DNA from: an uncultured Enterobacteriaceae bacterium
GTDB lineage: Bacteria > Pseudomonadota > Gammaproteobacteria > Enterobacterales > Enterobacteriaceae
NCBI GenBank assembly: GCA_936920625.1
Contig: CAKZHC010000038.1
Span: forward strand, 1-64,000
Direction: 5' to 3'
DNA length: 64,000 nt
Shown piece by piece: positions 1 to 8,442 of this stretch. Positions within the stretch are counted from its first letter, which is position 1; each line of letters begins with the position of its first letter. The position numbers and the translations under genes are program-made. The notes beneath the pieces were generated by a model. It did not search any database. It had not been told where the DNA came from and saw nothing but the letters and a program-made list of their open reading frames with translations.

Positions 1-54
1 GCCATAGCCATAGCCATAGCCATAGCCATAGCCATAGCCATAGCCATAGCCATA
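1..54. repeat. GCCATA hexanucleotide tandem repeat
   Basis: Nine uninterrupted copies of GCCATA fill the first 54 bases and stop just before GTTAAC. The array begins at the window edge, so its true length is unknown. It lies downstream of the convergent end of argR. On the minus strand the unit reads TATGGC, which in one frame is alternating Met-Ala codons. I see no gene using it here. Perfect arrays of this kind change length by replication slippage. Confidence 0.9.
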
Positions 55-111
55 GTTAACAGAATAGTTGAACAGCCGGCGTTCTGGTGAATATCAGAAT
101 GATACTAAAGA

Positions 112-582
112 TCACCTGTCCTGCTCAAACATGGTCAGGAGGAGATTATAGAGTTGCCCGATGTGAAAAGTGTTAGTGGGCGTAATGAATATTGTGTCAT
201 CACCGGCAATAGTGCCCAGAATGCCTTCAGCTTTGCCTAACGAATCCAGTAAACGAGCAATCAACTGAGCGGCTCCGGGGCTGGTGTGTATCACAATCAG
301 TGCTTCGTTATGATCAATATCCAGCACCAGATTTTTCAAAGAGCTACTGGCAGAGGGTACGCCGGGTTCGGCTGGCAGACAGTAGACCATCTCCATTCTG
401 GCGTTACGGGTGCGGACAGCGCCAAATTTCGCAAGCATGCGCGAAACTTTAGACTGGTTGATATTATCAAAGCCCTCTTGTTGCAGGGCCACTACGATCT
501 CACCTTGAGAACTGAATTTTTCTGCTTTCAGAAGTGCCCTAAAAGTCCTGAAAAGATCATCTTGTTTTGATGAGGTTCGCAT
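112..582 (-). CDS. argR: Arginine repressor ArgR
   Basis: ArgR is the hexameric, arginine-dependent repressor of arginine biosynthesis and also an accessory factor in plasmid cer/Xer recombination. The 156-residue product has exactly the usual enterobacterial length. The N-terminal winged helix (about residues 1-70) contains the GFDNINQSKVSRML recognition region. The C-terminal oligomerisation and arginine-binding domain carries HTSPGAAQLIARLLD and the GTIAGDDTIF loop. The ATG start gives the conserved N-terminus. It is divergent from mdh, as in E. coli, and a pair of ARG-box-like sites upstream suggests autoregulation. argG, normally located between the tRNA-Leu and tRNA-Met genes further along this window, is missing, so at least part of its regulon has been lost. 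Confidence 0.97.
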   Translation of the reverse strand: MRTSSKQDDLFRTFRALLKAEKFSSQGEIVVALQQEGFDNINQSKVSRMLAKFGAVRTRNARMEMVYCLPAEPGVPSASSSLKNLVLDIDHNEALIVIHTSPGAAQLIARLLDSLGKAEGILGTIAGDDTIFITPTNTFHIGQLYNLLLTMFEQDR

Positions 583-634
583 ATCGATTCGCTAGTCAGG
601 ATAATGGATAGGAAATTCTGCCCGGCTCTAAATA

Positions 635-671
635 ATGCATTCCAATGCATGGTTATGCAATATCATATAGC
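635..671. promoter_or_regulatory. Tandem ARG boxes in the argR-mdh gap
   Basis: The 413-bp gap between argR and mdh holds a perfect palindrome, ATGCATT-CC-AATGCAT (635-650), followed about 20 bp later by a weaker TGCAATATCATATA site (656-669). The spacing and the TGCAT/ATGCA half-sites fit a tandem ARG-box operator, whose consensus is TGAATWWWWATTCA with about 21 bp between centres. The position just upstream of argR fits autorepression. This is a consensus match by eye only. I see no further gene in the rest of the gap (about 672-996). Confidence 0.5.
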
Positions 672-996
672 GCTAATTTTTGTAGCAGAATGAGACTGAC
701 TGAGAGGTATCAGTCACATCGCGCGATAATAAAGAGCGGGCAGTTAAGCACCGCTTACTATGATGGTGATACATTACAATGTGACTTCAGCAACAACGTG
801 GGTGATTTAAACAGGGCATTCAGTATTTAGGTCTTCTGGCTGCGATAGATAGTTCAAAATGTAGCATATCAACCGTATAATTGTGATAGTACACAAAACA
901 ATGATAAAGCTGTCGTCTTAAGTTAGTAAGTCGTCTATGGTAATAGCTGGAAAATTCTATGGTACTTTTTCGCTCACTCATTTTAAGGAGTCTAGG

Positions 997-1932
997 ATGA
1001 AAGTTGCAGTTCTCGGTGCAGCAGGTGGTATTGGTCAGGCGCTCTCTCTTTTGCTCAAAAATCTGTTGCCGCCGGGTTCATTACTATCACTATATGATAT
1101 CGCGCCAATAACGCCCGGCGTTGCTGTTGACCTCAGCCATATTCCTACTGACGTTAACGTAGAGGGCTTTGCAGGTGAGGATGCTTCCCCTGCGCTTAAA
1201 GGTGCTGATGTCGTGCTTATTTCTGCCGGGGTTGCACGTAAGCCGGGGATGGACCGCTCAGATTTGTTCAATGTCAATGCCGGTATTGTGCGTAATCTGG
1301 TTGAGCAGGTAGCAAAGAACGCGCCAGCGGCACTCATTGCAATCATTACTAATCCAGTGAATACGACGGTTGCTATCGCTGCCGAGGTGCTGAAAAAAGC
1401 GGGTGTATATGATAAAAATCGTCTGTTTGGCATAACAACACTGGATATTATCCGTTCCAACACATTTGTTGCAGAGATGAAAGGGAAAAATCCCGAAGCT
1501 GTCAATGTCAGTGTAGTGGGCGGCCACTCTGGAGTCACTATTCTGCCACTGCTTTCACAGATCCCCGATGTCAGCTTTAGTGATCAGGAAGTTGCTGATC
1601 TGACCAGACGTATCCAGAATGCCGGTACTGAAGTCGTAGAGGCTAAAGCCGGTGGTGGGTCGGCAACGCTCTCTATGGGGCAAGCGGCCGCGCGTTTCTG
1701 CTTGTCTCTGATTCGCGCATTACACGGCGAGAGCCAGATTGTTGAGTGCGCTTATGTTGAAGGAGATGGAGAATATGCCCGCTTCTTTTCACAACCAGTA
1801 CTGTTGGGACAAAATGGGATTGAGCAGCGTAAACCTATCGGCGCTTTGAGCGCTTTTGAGCAGCAGGCTCTGGAGGGTATGCTGAGTACGCTTAAAAAAG
1901 ATATTCAGCAGGGTGAAGCGTTTGTCAACTGA
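997..1932 (+). CDS. mdh: Malate dehydrogenase (NAD+)
   Basis: This enzyme interconverts malate and oxaloacetate with NAD+ in the TCA cycle. The product is 311 residues, against 312 in E. coli. It has the N-terminal Rossmann loop GAAGGIG (7-13), the substrate-binding arginines of ARKPGMDR (Arg81, Arg87), and Asp150, Arg153 and catalytic His177 in GGHSGVT. The ATG at 997 is chosen over an in-frame ATG at 937 because AAGGAG lies about 8 bp upstream of 997 and the conserved N-terminus MKVAVLGAAGG starts there. The gene is followed by a hairpin that probably ends the transcript. It looks intact. Confidence 0.98.
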   Translation: MKVAVLGAAGGIGQALSLLLKNLLPPGSLLSLYDIAPITPGVAVDLSHIPTDVNVEGFAGEDASPALKGADVVLISAGVARKPGMDRSDLFNVNAGIVRNLVEQVAKNAPAALIAIITNPVNTTVAIAAEVLKKAGVYDKNRLFGITTLDIIRSNTFVAEMKGKNPEAVNVSVVGGHSGVTILPLLSQIPDVSFSDQEVADLTRRIQNAGTEVVEAKAGGGSATLSMGQAAARFCLSLIRALHGESQIVECAYVEGDGEYARFFSQPVLLGQNGIEQRKPIGALSAFEQQALEGMLSTLKKDIQQGEAFVN

Positions 1933-1948
1933 CACTCACTAACACATT

Positions 1949-1971
1949 GAACCAGGAACCGCTCCTGGTTC
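1949..1971 (+). terminator. Hairpin after mdh
   Basis: A perfect 9-bp stem GAACCAGGA/TCCTGGTTC with a 5-nt loop starts 17 bp after the mdh stop. The U tract after it is poor (CTTGCTGG), so this is either a weak terminator or an mRNA-stabilising end. Confidence 0.5.
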
Positions 1972-2075
1972 TTGCTGGCGGCTGTCCCGGCAGCACTATT
2001 ATCACGAGGTAATCAGCCAGCAAGTCGGAAGTAGTTGTGTAGCGTTATCCGCAGATTAGGACGTCTCCTGACTCA

Positions 2076-3134
2076 TCAGGGCTGCGGATATTCCAGCACA
2101 ACAACTTTGAGTTTCATACGCCGTTCGTTACGCAGAATATCGACATCTATCAAAGTACCTGGCCGAATTTCGGCTACCTGATCCATCGTTTCTATTGCAG
2201 AGATAGCGGGTCTGCCATTGACACTGGTAATAATATCCTTCACCCGGATTCCGGCCCGTTCGGCAGGTCCTCCCGGTGTGAGGCTGGTTACGACAATGCC
2301 GCGAATGTGGCTCATATCGTTGCCCTGACTGCCTAATTGGGGAATCTCACGCCCGCTTATACCAATATATCCTCGTATTACCCGGCCATCACGAATCAGC
2401 TTGTCCATCACTTTAGTTGCCAGTGCAGTGGGGATGGCAAAGCCAATTCCTTCAGGCGTAATGCCGTCATCACTTTTATTAAATGAGCGTGTGTTAATTC
2501 CTATCAGCTCACCTAGTGAGTTAATCAGCGCACCCCCCGAGTTTCCCCGGTTGATTGAAGCGTCAGTTTGTAGAAAGTTTTGATAGTGTGTGGGGCTTAA
2601 ACCTATGCGCCCCGTTGCGCTGATAATTCCCTGAGTTACTGTCTGCCCGATGTTATAGGGGTTGCCGATAGCCATTACCAGATCGCCAATATGTGCAGTT
2701 CTTTTTGGATTTATAGAGATGACTGGCAGGTTACCTGCAGAAATTTTAAGCACAGCCAGGTCTGTCAGAGAATCTGAACCGACCAGCATCGCTTCAAATA
2801 TACGCCCATCCTGCAAAGCAATGATAATTTGACCGGCATCGGCGATGACATGTTTATTGGTCAGAATATAGCCGCGATTGTCCATAATCACACCTGAACC
2901 AAGGGTATGAATATCCAGCTTGTCATCATTGGCATAAGTACTGCGGGTATAGACATTAACTACTGCGGGAGCAGCACGGCGAACACCAGCATTATAACTA
3001 ACTGGCTGTTCATTAGTACTGCGGCCGGGTGACAGAAAGAGAGAAGTATTGCGGCGCAACGAGGGAATTGCCACAAGCAAAATAGCTGCCAGCACCAGTC
3101 CGAGAAGCACCGATCGCAAGAGTTTAGCAAACAT
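2076..3134 (-). CDS. degS: Inner-membrane stress-sensor protease DegS
   Basis: DegS is a membrane-anchored HtrA-family serine protease. It senses exposed outer-membrane porin C-termini through its PDZ domain and starts cleavage of RseA, releasing sigmaE. The 352-residue protein has an N-terminal anchor (about 9-24). The trypsin-like domain has an intact triad: His95 in TNKHV, Asp125 in LTDLAVL, and Ser199 in RGNSGGAL. One C-terminal PDZ domain follows (about 255-345). The E. coli length is 355. It lies 84 bp downstream of degQ in the same orientation, the usual degQ-degS arrangement. Unlike its neighbour DegQ, its catalytic residues are all present. Confidence 0.96.
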   Translation of the reverse strand: MFAKLLRSVLLGLVLAAILLVAIPSLRRNTSLFLSPGRSTNEQPVSYNAGVRRAAPAVVNVYTRSTYANDDKLDIHTLGSGVIMDNRGYILTNKHVIADAGQIIIALQDGRIFEAMLVGSDSLTDLAVLKISAGNLPVISINPKRTAHIGDLVMAIGNPYNIGQTVTQGIISATGRIGLSPTHYQNFLQTDASINRGNSGGALINSLGELIGINTRSFNKSDDGITPEGIGFAIPTALATKVMDKLIRDGRVIRGYIGISGREIPQLGSQGNDMSHIRGIVVTSLTPGGPAERAGIRVKDIITSVNGRPAISAIETMDQVAEIRPGTLIDVDILRNERRMKLKVVVLEYPQP

Positions 3135-3218
3135 GGTTATTAAATAATGAGTGAATCACAGCTGGTCAGAATATCATGAGTTGAGCGGAGGTGCATGTTG
3201 CATGATTTTAATGGTACA

Positions 3219-4589
3219 TTATTGCAGTAACAGATAAATATTCTCTTTTCCGCGAATGATATTTAAAGCCAGTACCGCAGGTTTACTCATTAAAATGTTG
3301 CGCAAATCGTTAAGCTGGCGGACGCGCGCCCGGTTAGCACTCACAATGATGTCACCTTGCTGTAACCCGGCCCGCCCTGCGGGAGAATTTTTTTCGATGC
3401 TATCAATTTTTATCCCATCGCTGCCACCGTTAACGACGCTATCGCTAAGTGTTGCTCCCCGAAGAGCAGGAAAGAGCCGTTCTGGTGTGTTGCTGGACTG
3501 AACGCTGTTGTCCAGCTTTACAGTAAGGAGTTGTGGTTTACCTGTGCGAAGCAGACCAACTTTTACTGTTGTATCAGCTAGTAAAGTGCCAATTTTTCCG
3601 CGGAGATCGTTAAAACTGGACACACTTTTGCCATTTACTGAGGTGATGATGTCCCCTGCTTTAATCCCCGCTTTTGCCGCTGCCGAATTTGGCAGTACTT
3701 CACTGACAAAGGCACCGCGCGACTTCTCAATATTAAATGCCTTTGCCATATCGGCTGTCATTTCAGTACCCCTGATACCTAACTGGGCATGTTTTACCTC
3801 GCCGAATGTGATTATCTGCTGTGCCAGATTCATCGCCGTATCACCGGGTATAGCAAAGCCAATGCCTATGTTACCGCCGGCAGAGGCTAGTATTGCCGTT
3901 GTAATACCTACCAGTTCACCTTTGAGATTGACCAGGGCACCGCCAGAATTACCACGATTCATTGCGGCATCGGTCTGGATAAAACTCTCCAGACCTTCTA
4001 CATTCAGGCCGCCACGCCCTAATGCTGAGATAATTCCTGAAGTGGCTGTTTCTCCCAATCCAAAGGGGTTACCAATGGCAACAGCGAAATCACCCACCTT
4101 GAGCTTGCTGGAATCAGCAATAGAGATTTGCGTCAGATGATTAGCATTAATAATCTGTAGCAGGGCTATGCCGTTCTGCTCATCATGTCCTACTACTTTG
4201 CTGTCATATTCATGCCCGTCACTTAACTTCACGCTGACCTTATCTGCATTACTGATAACATGGCTATTCGTTAAAACATAACCATTTTTTGCATCAATAA
4301 TCACACCTGATGCCAGGCCTTCAAAGGGCTGAAGTTGTTCATTGCGTTCTGACTGACCCCAAAAACGCCTGAGTGAATCGGAAAAATCATCTGATTCTGA
4401 TTCATTTTCAACACCCTCCACATAAACACTCACTATAGCAGGGAGCACTCTCTCAAGCATTGGCGCCAGGCTGGGTTTAGACTCTTCCTCGGCTTTATGA
4501 AGAGGCATGGTCATAGCCTGAAGAGTGAAGGGCAAATTCATGCTCACACTTAAGGCAATTGCATTTAACAGTAATACTTTTCTTTTCAT
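3219..4589 (-). CDS. degQ: Periplasmic protease/chaperone DegQ, catalytic Asp replaced
   Basis: DegQ is an HtrA-family periplasmic protease and chaperone. The chosen ATG (4589) gives a 456-residue precursor, against 455 in E. coli, starting with a signal peptide MKRKVLLLNAIALS and cleavage near residue 25. His110 (LTNSH) and the catalytic serine (NRGNSGGAL) are present, and two PDZ domains follow, ending in a DegQ-like IYLLL tail. The catalytic aspartate, which sits before IALLQ in the family, is Gly here: the codon is GGC (plus-strand 4170-4172), one base from GAC. The rest of the protein is well conserved. From knowledge of HtrA proteases the charge-relay triad is broken, so the protein is probably a chaperone or only weakly proteolytic. 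Confidence 0.93.
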   Translation of the reverse strand: MKRKVLLLNAIALSVSMNLPFTLQAMTMPLHKAEEESKPSLAPMLERVLPAIVSVYVEGVENESESDDFSDSLRRFWGQSERNEQLQPFEGLASGVIIDAKNGYVLTNSHVISNADKVSVKLSDGHEYDSKVVGHDEQNGIALLQIINANHLTQISIADSSKLKVGDFAVAIGNPFGLGETATSGIISALGRGGLNVEGLESFIQTDAAMNRGNSGGALVNLKGELVGITTAILASAGGNIGIGFAIPGDTAMNLAQQIITFGEVKHAQLGIRGTEMTADMAKAFNIEKSRGAFVSEVLPNSAAAKAGIKAGDIITSVNGKSVSSFNDLRGKIGTLLADTTVKVGLLRTGKPQLLTVKLDNSVQSSNTPERLFPALRGATLSDSVVNGGSDGIKIDSIEKNSPAGRAGLQQGDIIVSANRARVRQLNDLRNILMSKPAVLALNIIRGKENIYLLLQ

Positions 4590-4722
4590 CGTGACGACAC
4601 TCTGTATCAGGTAGCGACAAAACAAGGTAATACGTAAGGTCCCTTGTTCGACATTTGTGAAAGATGAAATAAGAAAAGGATAGACGATAATACCAAATTA
4701 ATAATGCACTCCTGAAAAGCAT

Positions 4723-5127
4723 CTAATCATGTTTTGGTCGTTGCGTTCTCAGCAAACCAGATGCCCCGTTTTCAGAGTAATCACGGGGTATTTGTACGGG
4801 TGCCTGATCATTATCGGCCTCCGATCCGGTCAGATGCCAGGTAAAGGGATTTTGCTCTCCCGGTAAATCGGGCAACAGGCTGGAAGAACCTTTTGCCATA
4901 TGCTGGTATAGCTGGCGATAATCACGGGCCATGTTGTCGAGTAGTTCAGCACTGCGTGCGAAGTGATTAGTCAGTTCATGGCGATATTCGGCCAGTTCTG
5001 ACTTTGTTTTCTCTAATTCATATTGCGTGTGATGTTGTTCACGCAGCTTTTTATTGCCAAAACGCATCGCCAGGGCACCAATAATTATGCCGACGACCAA
5101 ACCAATAACTGCGTACTCCCAAGTCAT
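4723..5127 (-). CDS. zapG: Inner-membrane division protein ZapG (YhcB, DUF1043)
   Basis: This is a small membrane protein linked to cell division and envelope growth in E. coli. The product is 134 residues. An N-terminal transmembrane helix (MTWEYAVIGLVVGIIIGAL) is followed by an alpha-helical coiled-coil segment (about 30-90) with SAELLDNMARDYRQLYQHMA, and then a polar tail ending ASGLLRTQRPKHD. The ATG at 5127 is preferred because the family starts MTWEYA and GGGAG lies 5 bp upstream. In-frame starts further up would add an unrelated extension. It is divergent from zapE, as in E. coli. Confidence 0.94.
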   Translation of the reverse strand: MTWEYAVIGLVVGIIIGALAMRFGNKKLREQHHTQYELEKTKSELAEYRHELTNHFARSAELLDNMARDYRQLYQHMAKGSSSLLPDLPGEQNPFTWHLTGSEADNDQAPVQIPRDYSENGASGLLRTQRPKHD

Positions 5128-5286
5128 AATAACTCCCATGTTGTCTTCATTGTCAGGTAGGGCTTCCACTGACACCACTATAACCGTTAATCTTAGGGAA
5201 GTGGAATTTTGTGGTTCTCTTAGAAGTGTAGAACGGCCTTTTTTAGCCACCATATTGGCTGACAAATCAAATTCAGGGAGTTTGTT

Positions 5287-6420
5287 GTGATTGACCGGAT
5301 AATATCTCCTCTAACATGTTATCAGCAGGCGCTTGCAAAAAATGGCTATCAACCTGATGACGTACAGCATAAGGCGATCATTTGTCTTAACAGTATCTGG
5401 CAGGCTTTATGTGAATTGAATGACAAGCCAGACCCCTTTGGAAGGAGTTTTTGGGGTAAATTGGAAATGCGGTTAACCAAAAACAAAAATAGGGTACAGA
5501 GCCCTCTTCGTGGTCTGTATATGTGGGGCGGCCCGGGGCGGGGTAAGACCTGGCTTATGGATATGTTTTTTCAGTCAATTCCGGGTAAACGAAAGTTACG
5601 ACTGCATTTTCATCGTTTTATGCTGAGAGTTCATGATGAACTAACACAACTTCAGGGACAAAGTAATCCCTTACTTAGGGTTGCTGATCGTTTCAAAGAC
5701 GAAACTGACATACTCTGTTTTGATGAATTTTTCGTTTCTGATATTACCGATGCGATGCTGCTGGGAACACTGCTGGAAGCACTATTTGCGCGGGGTATAA
5801 CCTTGGTCGTGACGTCAAATATTCTTCCGGATGAGCTCTATCCTAACGGTTTACAGCGTGCGCGTTTCCTGCCTGCTATCGCACTAATCAAGCGTTACTG
5901 TGATGTCATCAATGTTGATGCTGGAATTGATTACCGTTTAGGTAAATTAGCCTCAGCGCATCTCTGGATTCATCCGCTTTCTGGCGCAAGCCTGACAGCA
6001 ATCGATAAAATGTACCAGGCTCTTACCGGGGAGATGCGCGGAAAAGAAGAAATCATAACGATAAATCATCGTGCGATTCATACTATGGGCAGTGATGAAG
6101 GTGTTCTCGCCATAGATTTTAAGGCGCTTTGTGGTCAGGGGCGTAGCCAGCATGATTATGTTGAGATTTCACGTCTTTTCCACACTATACTTCTGTACAA
6201 TATGCCGGTAATGAGTCATCGGGATGAAGATGCAGCACGACGCTTTCTTGCTCTGGTTGACGAATTTTACGAGCGCCATGTTAAGCTTATTGTGTTAGCA
6301 GCAACATCGTTTCAACAGATTTATCAGGGGATACTGCTTAAATTTCAGTATCAGCGTTGTCTTTCACGACTAGAGGAGATGCAAAGTGAAGAGTACCTGC
6401 GCCTGCCGCATCTTCCCTGA
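5287..6420 (+). CDS. zapE: Cell-division ATPase ZapE (AFG1-like)
   Basis: ZapE is an AFG1-family P-loop ATPase that associates with the Z ring and affects FtsZ bundle stability. The 377-residue product has Walker A GGPGRGKT (81-88) and Walker B LCFDEFF (Asp146-Glu147), then SDITDAMLLG and the TSN sensor region. The C-terminus EEMQSEEYLRLPH is conserved. The start is GTG at 5287 with AGGGAG 6 bp upstream. It precedes the rplM promoter, as in E. coli. Confidence 0.95.
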   Translation: MIDRIISPLTCYQQALAKNGYQPDDVQHKAIICLNSIWQALCELNDKPDPFGRSFWGKLEMRLTKNKNRVQSPLRGLYMWGGPGRGKTWLMDMFFQSIPGKRKLRLHFHRFMLRVHDELTQLQGQSNPLLRVADRFKDETDILCFDEFFVSDITDAMLLGTLLEALFARGITLVVTSNILPDELYPNGLQRARFLPAIALIKRYCDVINVDAGIDYRLGKLASAHLWIHPLSGASLTAIDKMYQALTGEMRGKEEIITINHRAIHTMGSDEGVLAIDFKALCGQGRSQHDYVEISRLFHTILLYNMPVMSHRDEDAARRFLALVDEFYERHVKLIVLAATSFQQIYQGILLKFQYQRCLSRLEEMQSEEYLRLPHLP

Positions 6421-6453
6421 AAGATATCGCCCTGCTATCAGTGTAAAAAGATG

Positions 6454-6651
6454 TCGATCTTTTAGATCGATTTCTCTATAATCCTGCCACCCCATATTAC
6501 GACGAAGTTTTTTCCGGAAACTTTGCTGCGCCGGCAACACTGCCTGAGAGGGGTGGGCTTGCCGGACAAGATTGTCGTGTGAGCCTCAATCTTTTATTTA
6601 AGCGTTTGGGATTTCGCCAACGTGTAACTTACTTTATTGGGTAAGCTTTTA
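6454..6651 (+). promoter_or_regulatory. Promoter and 5' leader of rplM-rpsI
   Basis: A consensus -10 box TATAAT lies at 6477-6482, with TCGATC at the 17-bp -35 position inside a GATCTTTTAGATC palindrome. About 160 nt of leader follow before the rplM ATG and hold several short inverted repeats. In E. coli the rplM-rpsI mRNA leader is the site of feedback control by L13. The position and length fit, but I have not matched a specific RNA structure. Confidence 0.5.
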
Positions 6652-7080
6652 ATGAAAACTTTTTCAGCTAAACCAGAAACTGTACAGCGCGACTGGTATG
6701 TCGTTGATGCGGCTAATAAAACCTTAGGCCGTCTGGCAACCGAGCTGGCACGCCGTCTGCGTGGAAAACACAAAGCGGAATATACACCGCATGTTGATAC
6801 TGGTGATTACATCATCGTTTTAAACGCGGAAAAAGTTGCAGTAACAGGCAACAAGCGTAATGACAAGATTTACTATCATCACACCGGCCATATCGGTGGT
6901 ATTAAGCAAGCGAGCTTCAGGGAGATGATTAGCCGCCGTCCAGAGCGCGTCATTGAGATCGCGGTAAAAGGTATGTTGCCAAAGGGGCCCCTAGGCCGTG
7001 CAATGTTTCGTAAACTAAAAGTTTATGCGGGCAACGAGCATAATCATGCGGCACAACAACCGCAGGTTCTGGATATTTAA
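6652..7080 (+). CDS. rplM: 50S ribosomal protein L13
   Basis: L13 is an early-assembly protein of the large subunit. The 142-residue length is identical to E. coli. Family signatures include the N-terminal RDWYVVDA, the MLPKGPLGR motif and the C-terminal HAAQQPQVLDI. The ATG at 6652 is used; an in-frame TTG 15 bp upstream would add residues not seen in the family. It is the first gene of the rplM-rpsI operon, with rpsI starting 14 bp after its stop. Confidence 0.98.
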   Translation: MKTFSAKPETVQRDWYVVDAANKTLGRLATELARRLRGKHKAEYTPHVDTGDYIIVLNAEKVAVTGNKRNDKIYYHHTGHIGGIKQASFREMISRRPERVIEIAVKGMLPKGPLGRAMFRKLKVYAGNEHNHAAQQPQVLDI

Positions 7081-7094
7081 CGGGATTACAGGTA

Positions 7095-7487
7095 ATGGCC
7101 GAAACTCAATATTACGGTACTGGGCGCCGCAAAAGCTCTTCCGCTCGCGTTTTTATCAAGCCAGGCAGCGGCAACATCACCATCAATCAGCGCTTACTGG
7201 AGCACTATTTTGGTCGGGAAACTGCTCGTATGGTAGTGCGCCAGCCGCTTGAGCTGGTTGATATGACAGATAGACTGGATTTGTACATCACGGTTAAAGG
7301 TGGTGGTATTTCTGGTCAGGCTGGTGCTATCCGCCATGGTATTACTCGCGCTCTGTTGCAGTATGACGAATCGTTACGCCCTGAACTGCGTAAAGCGGGG
7401 TTTGTTACCCGCGATGCTCGTCAGGTTGAGCGTAAAAAAGTGGGTCTGCGTAAAGCACGTCGTCGTCCTCAATTCTCTAAACGTTGA
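7095..7487 (+). CDS. rpsI: 30S ribosomal protein S9
   Basis: S9 binds the 3' major domain of 16S rRNA, and its C-terminal tail reaches toward the P-site tRNA. The 130 residues equal the E. coli length. The TGRRKSS start, KGGGISGQAGAIRHGITRAL core and basic tail ending RRPQFSKR are intact, including the terminal Lys-Arg that contacts tRNA. It is cotranscribed with rplM and followed by a strong terminator. Confidence 0.98.
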   Translation: MAETQYYGTGRRKSSSARVFIKPGSGNITINQRLLEHYFGRETARMVVRQPLELVDMTDRLDLYITVKGGGISGQAGAIRHGITRALLQYDESLRPELRKAGFVTRDARQVERKKVGLRKARRRPQFSKR

Positions 7488-7520
7488 CAGATTTTTGTTA
7501 CAACAGAATTAGGGTCATAA

Positions 7521-7546
7521 AAACCCGATGTTTAATCGGGTTTTTG
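7521..7546 (+). terminator. Rho-independent terminator after rpsI
   Basis: The stem AAACCCGAT/ATCGGGTTT has a 5-nt loop and runs into a T tract, 33 bp after the rpsI stop. Confidence 0.9.
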
Positions 7547-7670
7547 CTTGCCTGATCACAGCGTATATCGCGTCATACTTCTACCATTTTCCTGACAATT
7601 CCTTATATTCTGAATACCTACAAATTGTCTGAAATTTGGTAAACTGTCCGGCAATCTGGGCCCTAAAATT

Positions 7671-7699
7671 TGATCAGGATATCGAATTCATCCTGATCA
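7671..7699. other. 10-bp inverted repeat upstream of sspA
   Basis: TGATCAGGAT (7671-7680) and ATCCTGATCA (7690-7699) form a perfect inverted repeat around a 9-nt centre containing GAATTC. It lies in the 317-bp rpsI-sspA gap, about 105 bp before sspA, where the sspA promoter should be. It could be an operator or an mRNA hairpin. I do not recognise it. Confidence 0.6.
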
Positions 7700-7804
7700 A
7701 TTCATGGTTTAGGTTACAGTGTCTCCAGGGCCATCATAATGAGCAGGTTAGTCGCCTCGGAGTAGGCTATATGCGGTAATTTTCTACATAACTTGGAGGT
7801 TTAC

Positions 7805-8440
7805 ATGGCTGTCGCTGCCAACAAACGTTCGGTAATGACGCTGTTTTCTGGCCCAGCGGACATTTTTAGTCATCAGGTGCGTATTGTACTGGCAGAGAAA
7901 GGTGTCAGCGTGGAGATAGAGCAGGTTGAAACGGATAACCTGCCTCAGGATCTGATAGACCTCAACCCGTATCGTACTGTTCCCACCCTCGTGGACCGTG
8001 AGCTTACTCTCTACGAATCCCGTATTATCATGGAATATCTCGATGAGCGTTTTCCTCACCCGCCATTAATGCCAGTTTATCCTGTTGCACGGGGTGAAAG
8101 CCGGCTAATGATGCATCGGGTAGAGCAGGACTGGTATAGCTTGATGCGTATTATCAACAAAGGCGGTGATGTTGATAATACGCGCAGACAACTGCGTGAA
8201 GAGTTGCTGGCAATTGCCCCTTTGTTTTCTCGTACTCCTTTCTTTCTGAGTGAGGAACTTAGCCTTGTTGATTGTTATCTTGCACCGCTACTCTGGCGTC
8301 TGCCGTTGCTGGGTATCGAGCTGACTGGTAATGGTTCCAAAGAGCTTAAAGCTTACATGACACGTGTTTTTGAACGTGATTCATTTCTGGCTTCACTGAC
8401 TGATGCAGAGCGCGAAATGCGTCTGTTAACGCGGGGCTGA
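7805..8440 (+). CDS. sspA: Stringent starvation protein A
   Basis: SspA is a glutathione-S-transferase-fold protein that binds RNA polymerase and supports stationary-phase acid tolerance. The product is 211 residues (E. coli 212). It has the N-terminal thioredoxin-like domain with FSGPADIFSHQVRIVLAEKG and the conserved PHPPLMPVYPVARGESR surface loop, followed by the all-helical GST C-terminal domain. The ATG at 7805 follows TTGGAGG with 5 bp spacing. sspB starts 2 bp after its stop, so the two form an operon. Confidence 0.97.
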   Translation: MAVAANKRSVMTLFSGPADIFSHQVRIVLAEKGVSVEIEQVETDNLPQDLIDLNPYRTVPTLVDRELTLYESRIIMEYLDERFPHPPLMPVYPVARGESRLMMHRVEQDWYSLMRIINKGGDVDNTRRQLREELLAIAPLFSRTPFFLSEELSLVDCYLAPLLWRLPLLGIELTGNGSKELKAYMTRVFERDSFLASLTDAEREMRLLTRG

Positions 8441-8442
8441 GT

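Noticed and set aside
1..54. Hexamer array as a CRISPR array
   Set aside because: Unit is 6 bp with no spacers; it is a simple tandem repeat.
645..830. 61-codon plus-strand frame in the argR-mdh gap
   Set aside because: No SD, it overlaps the ARG-box region, and its product resembles nothing. Divergent argR-mdh spacing explains the gap.
3508..4140. 210-codon frame antisense to degQ
   Set aside because: It is the mirror of a conserved coding sequence; degQ on the other strand explains the openness. The same applies to long frames antisense to ftsH (43181-43816) and infB (49626-50294).
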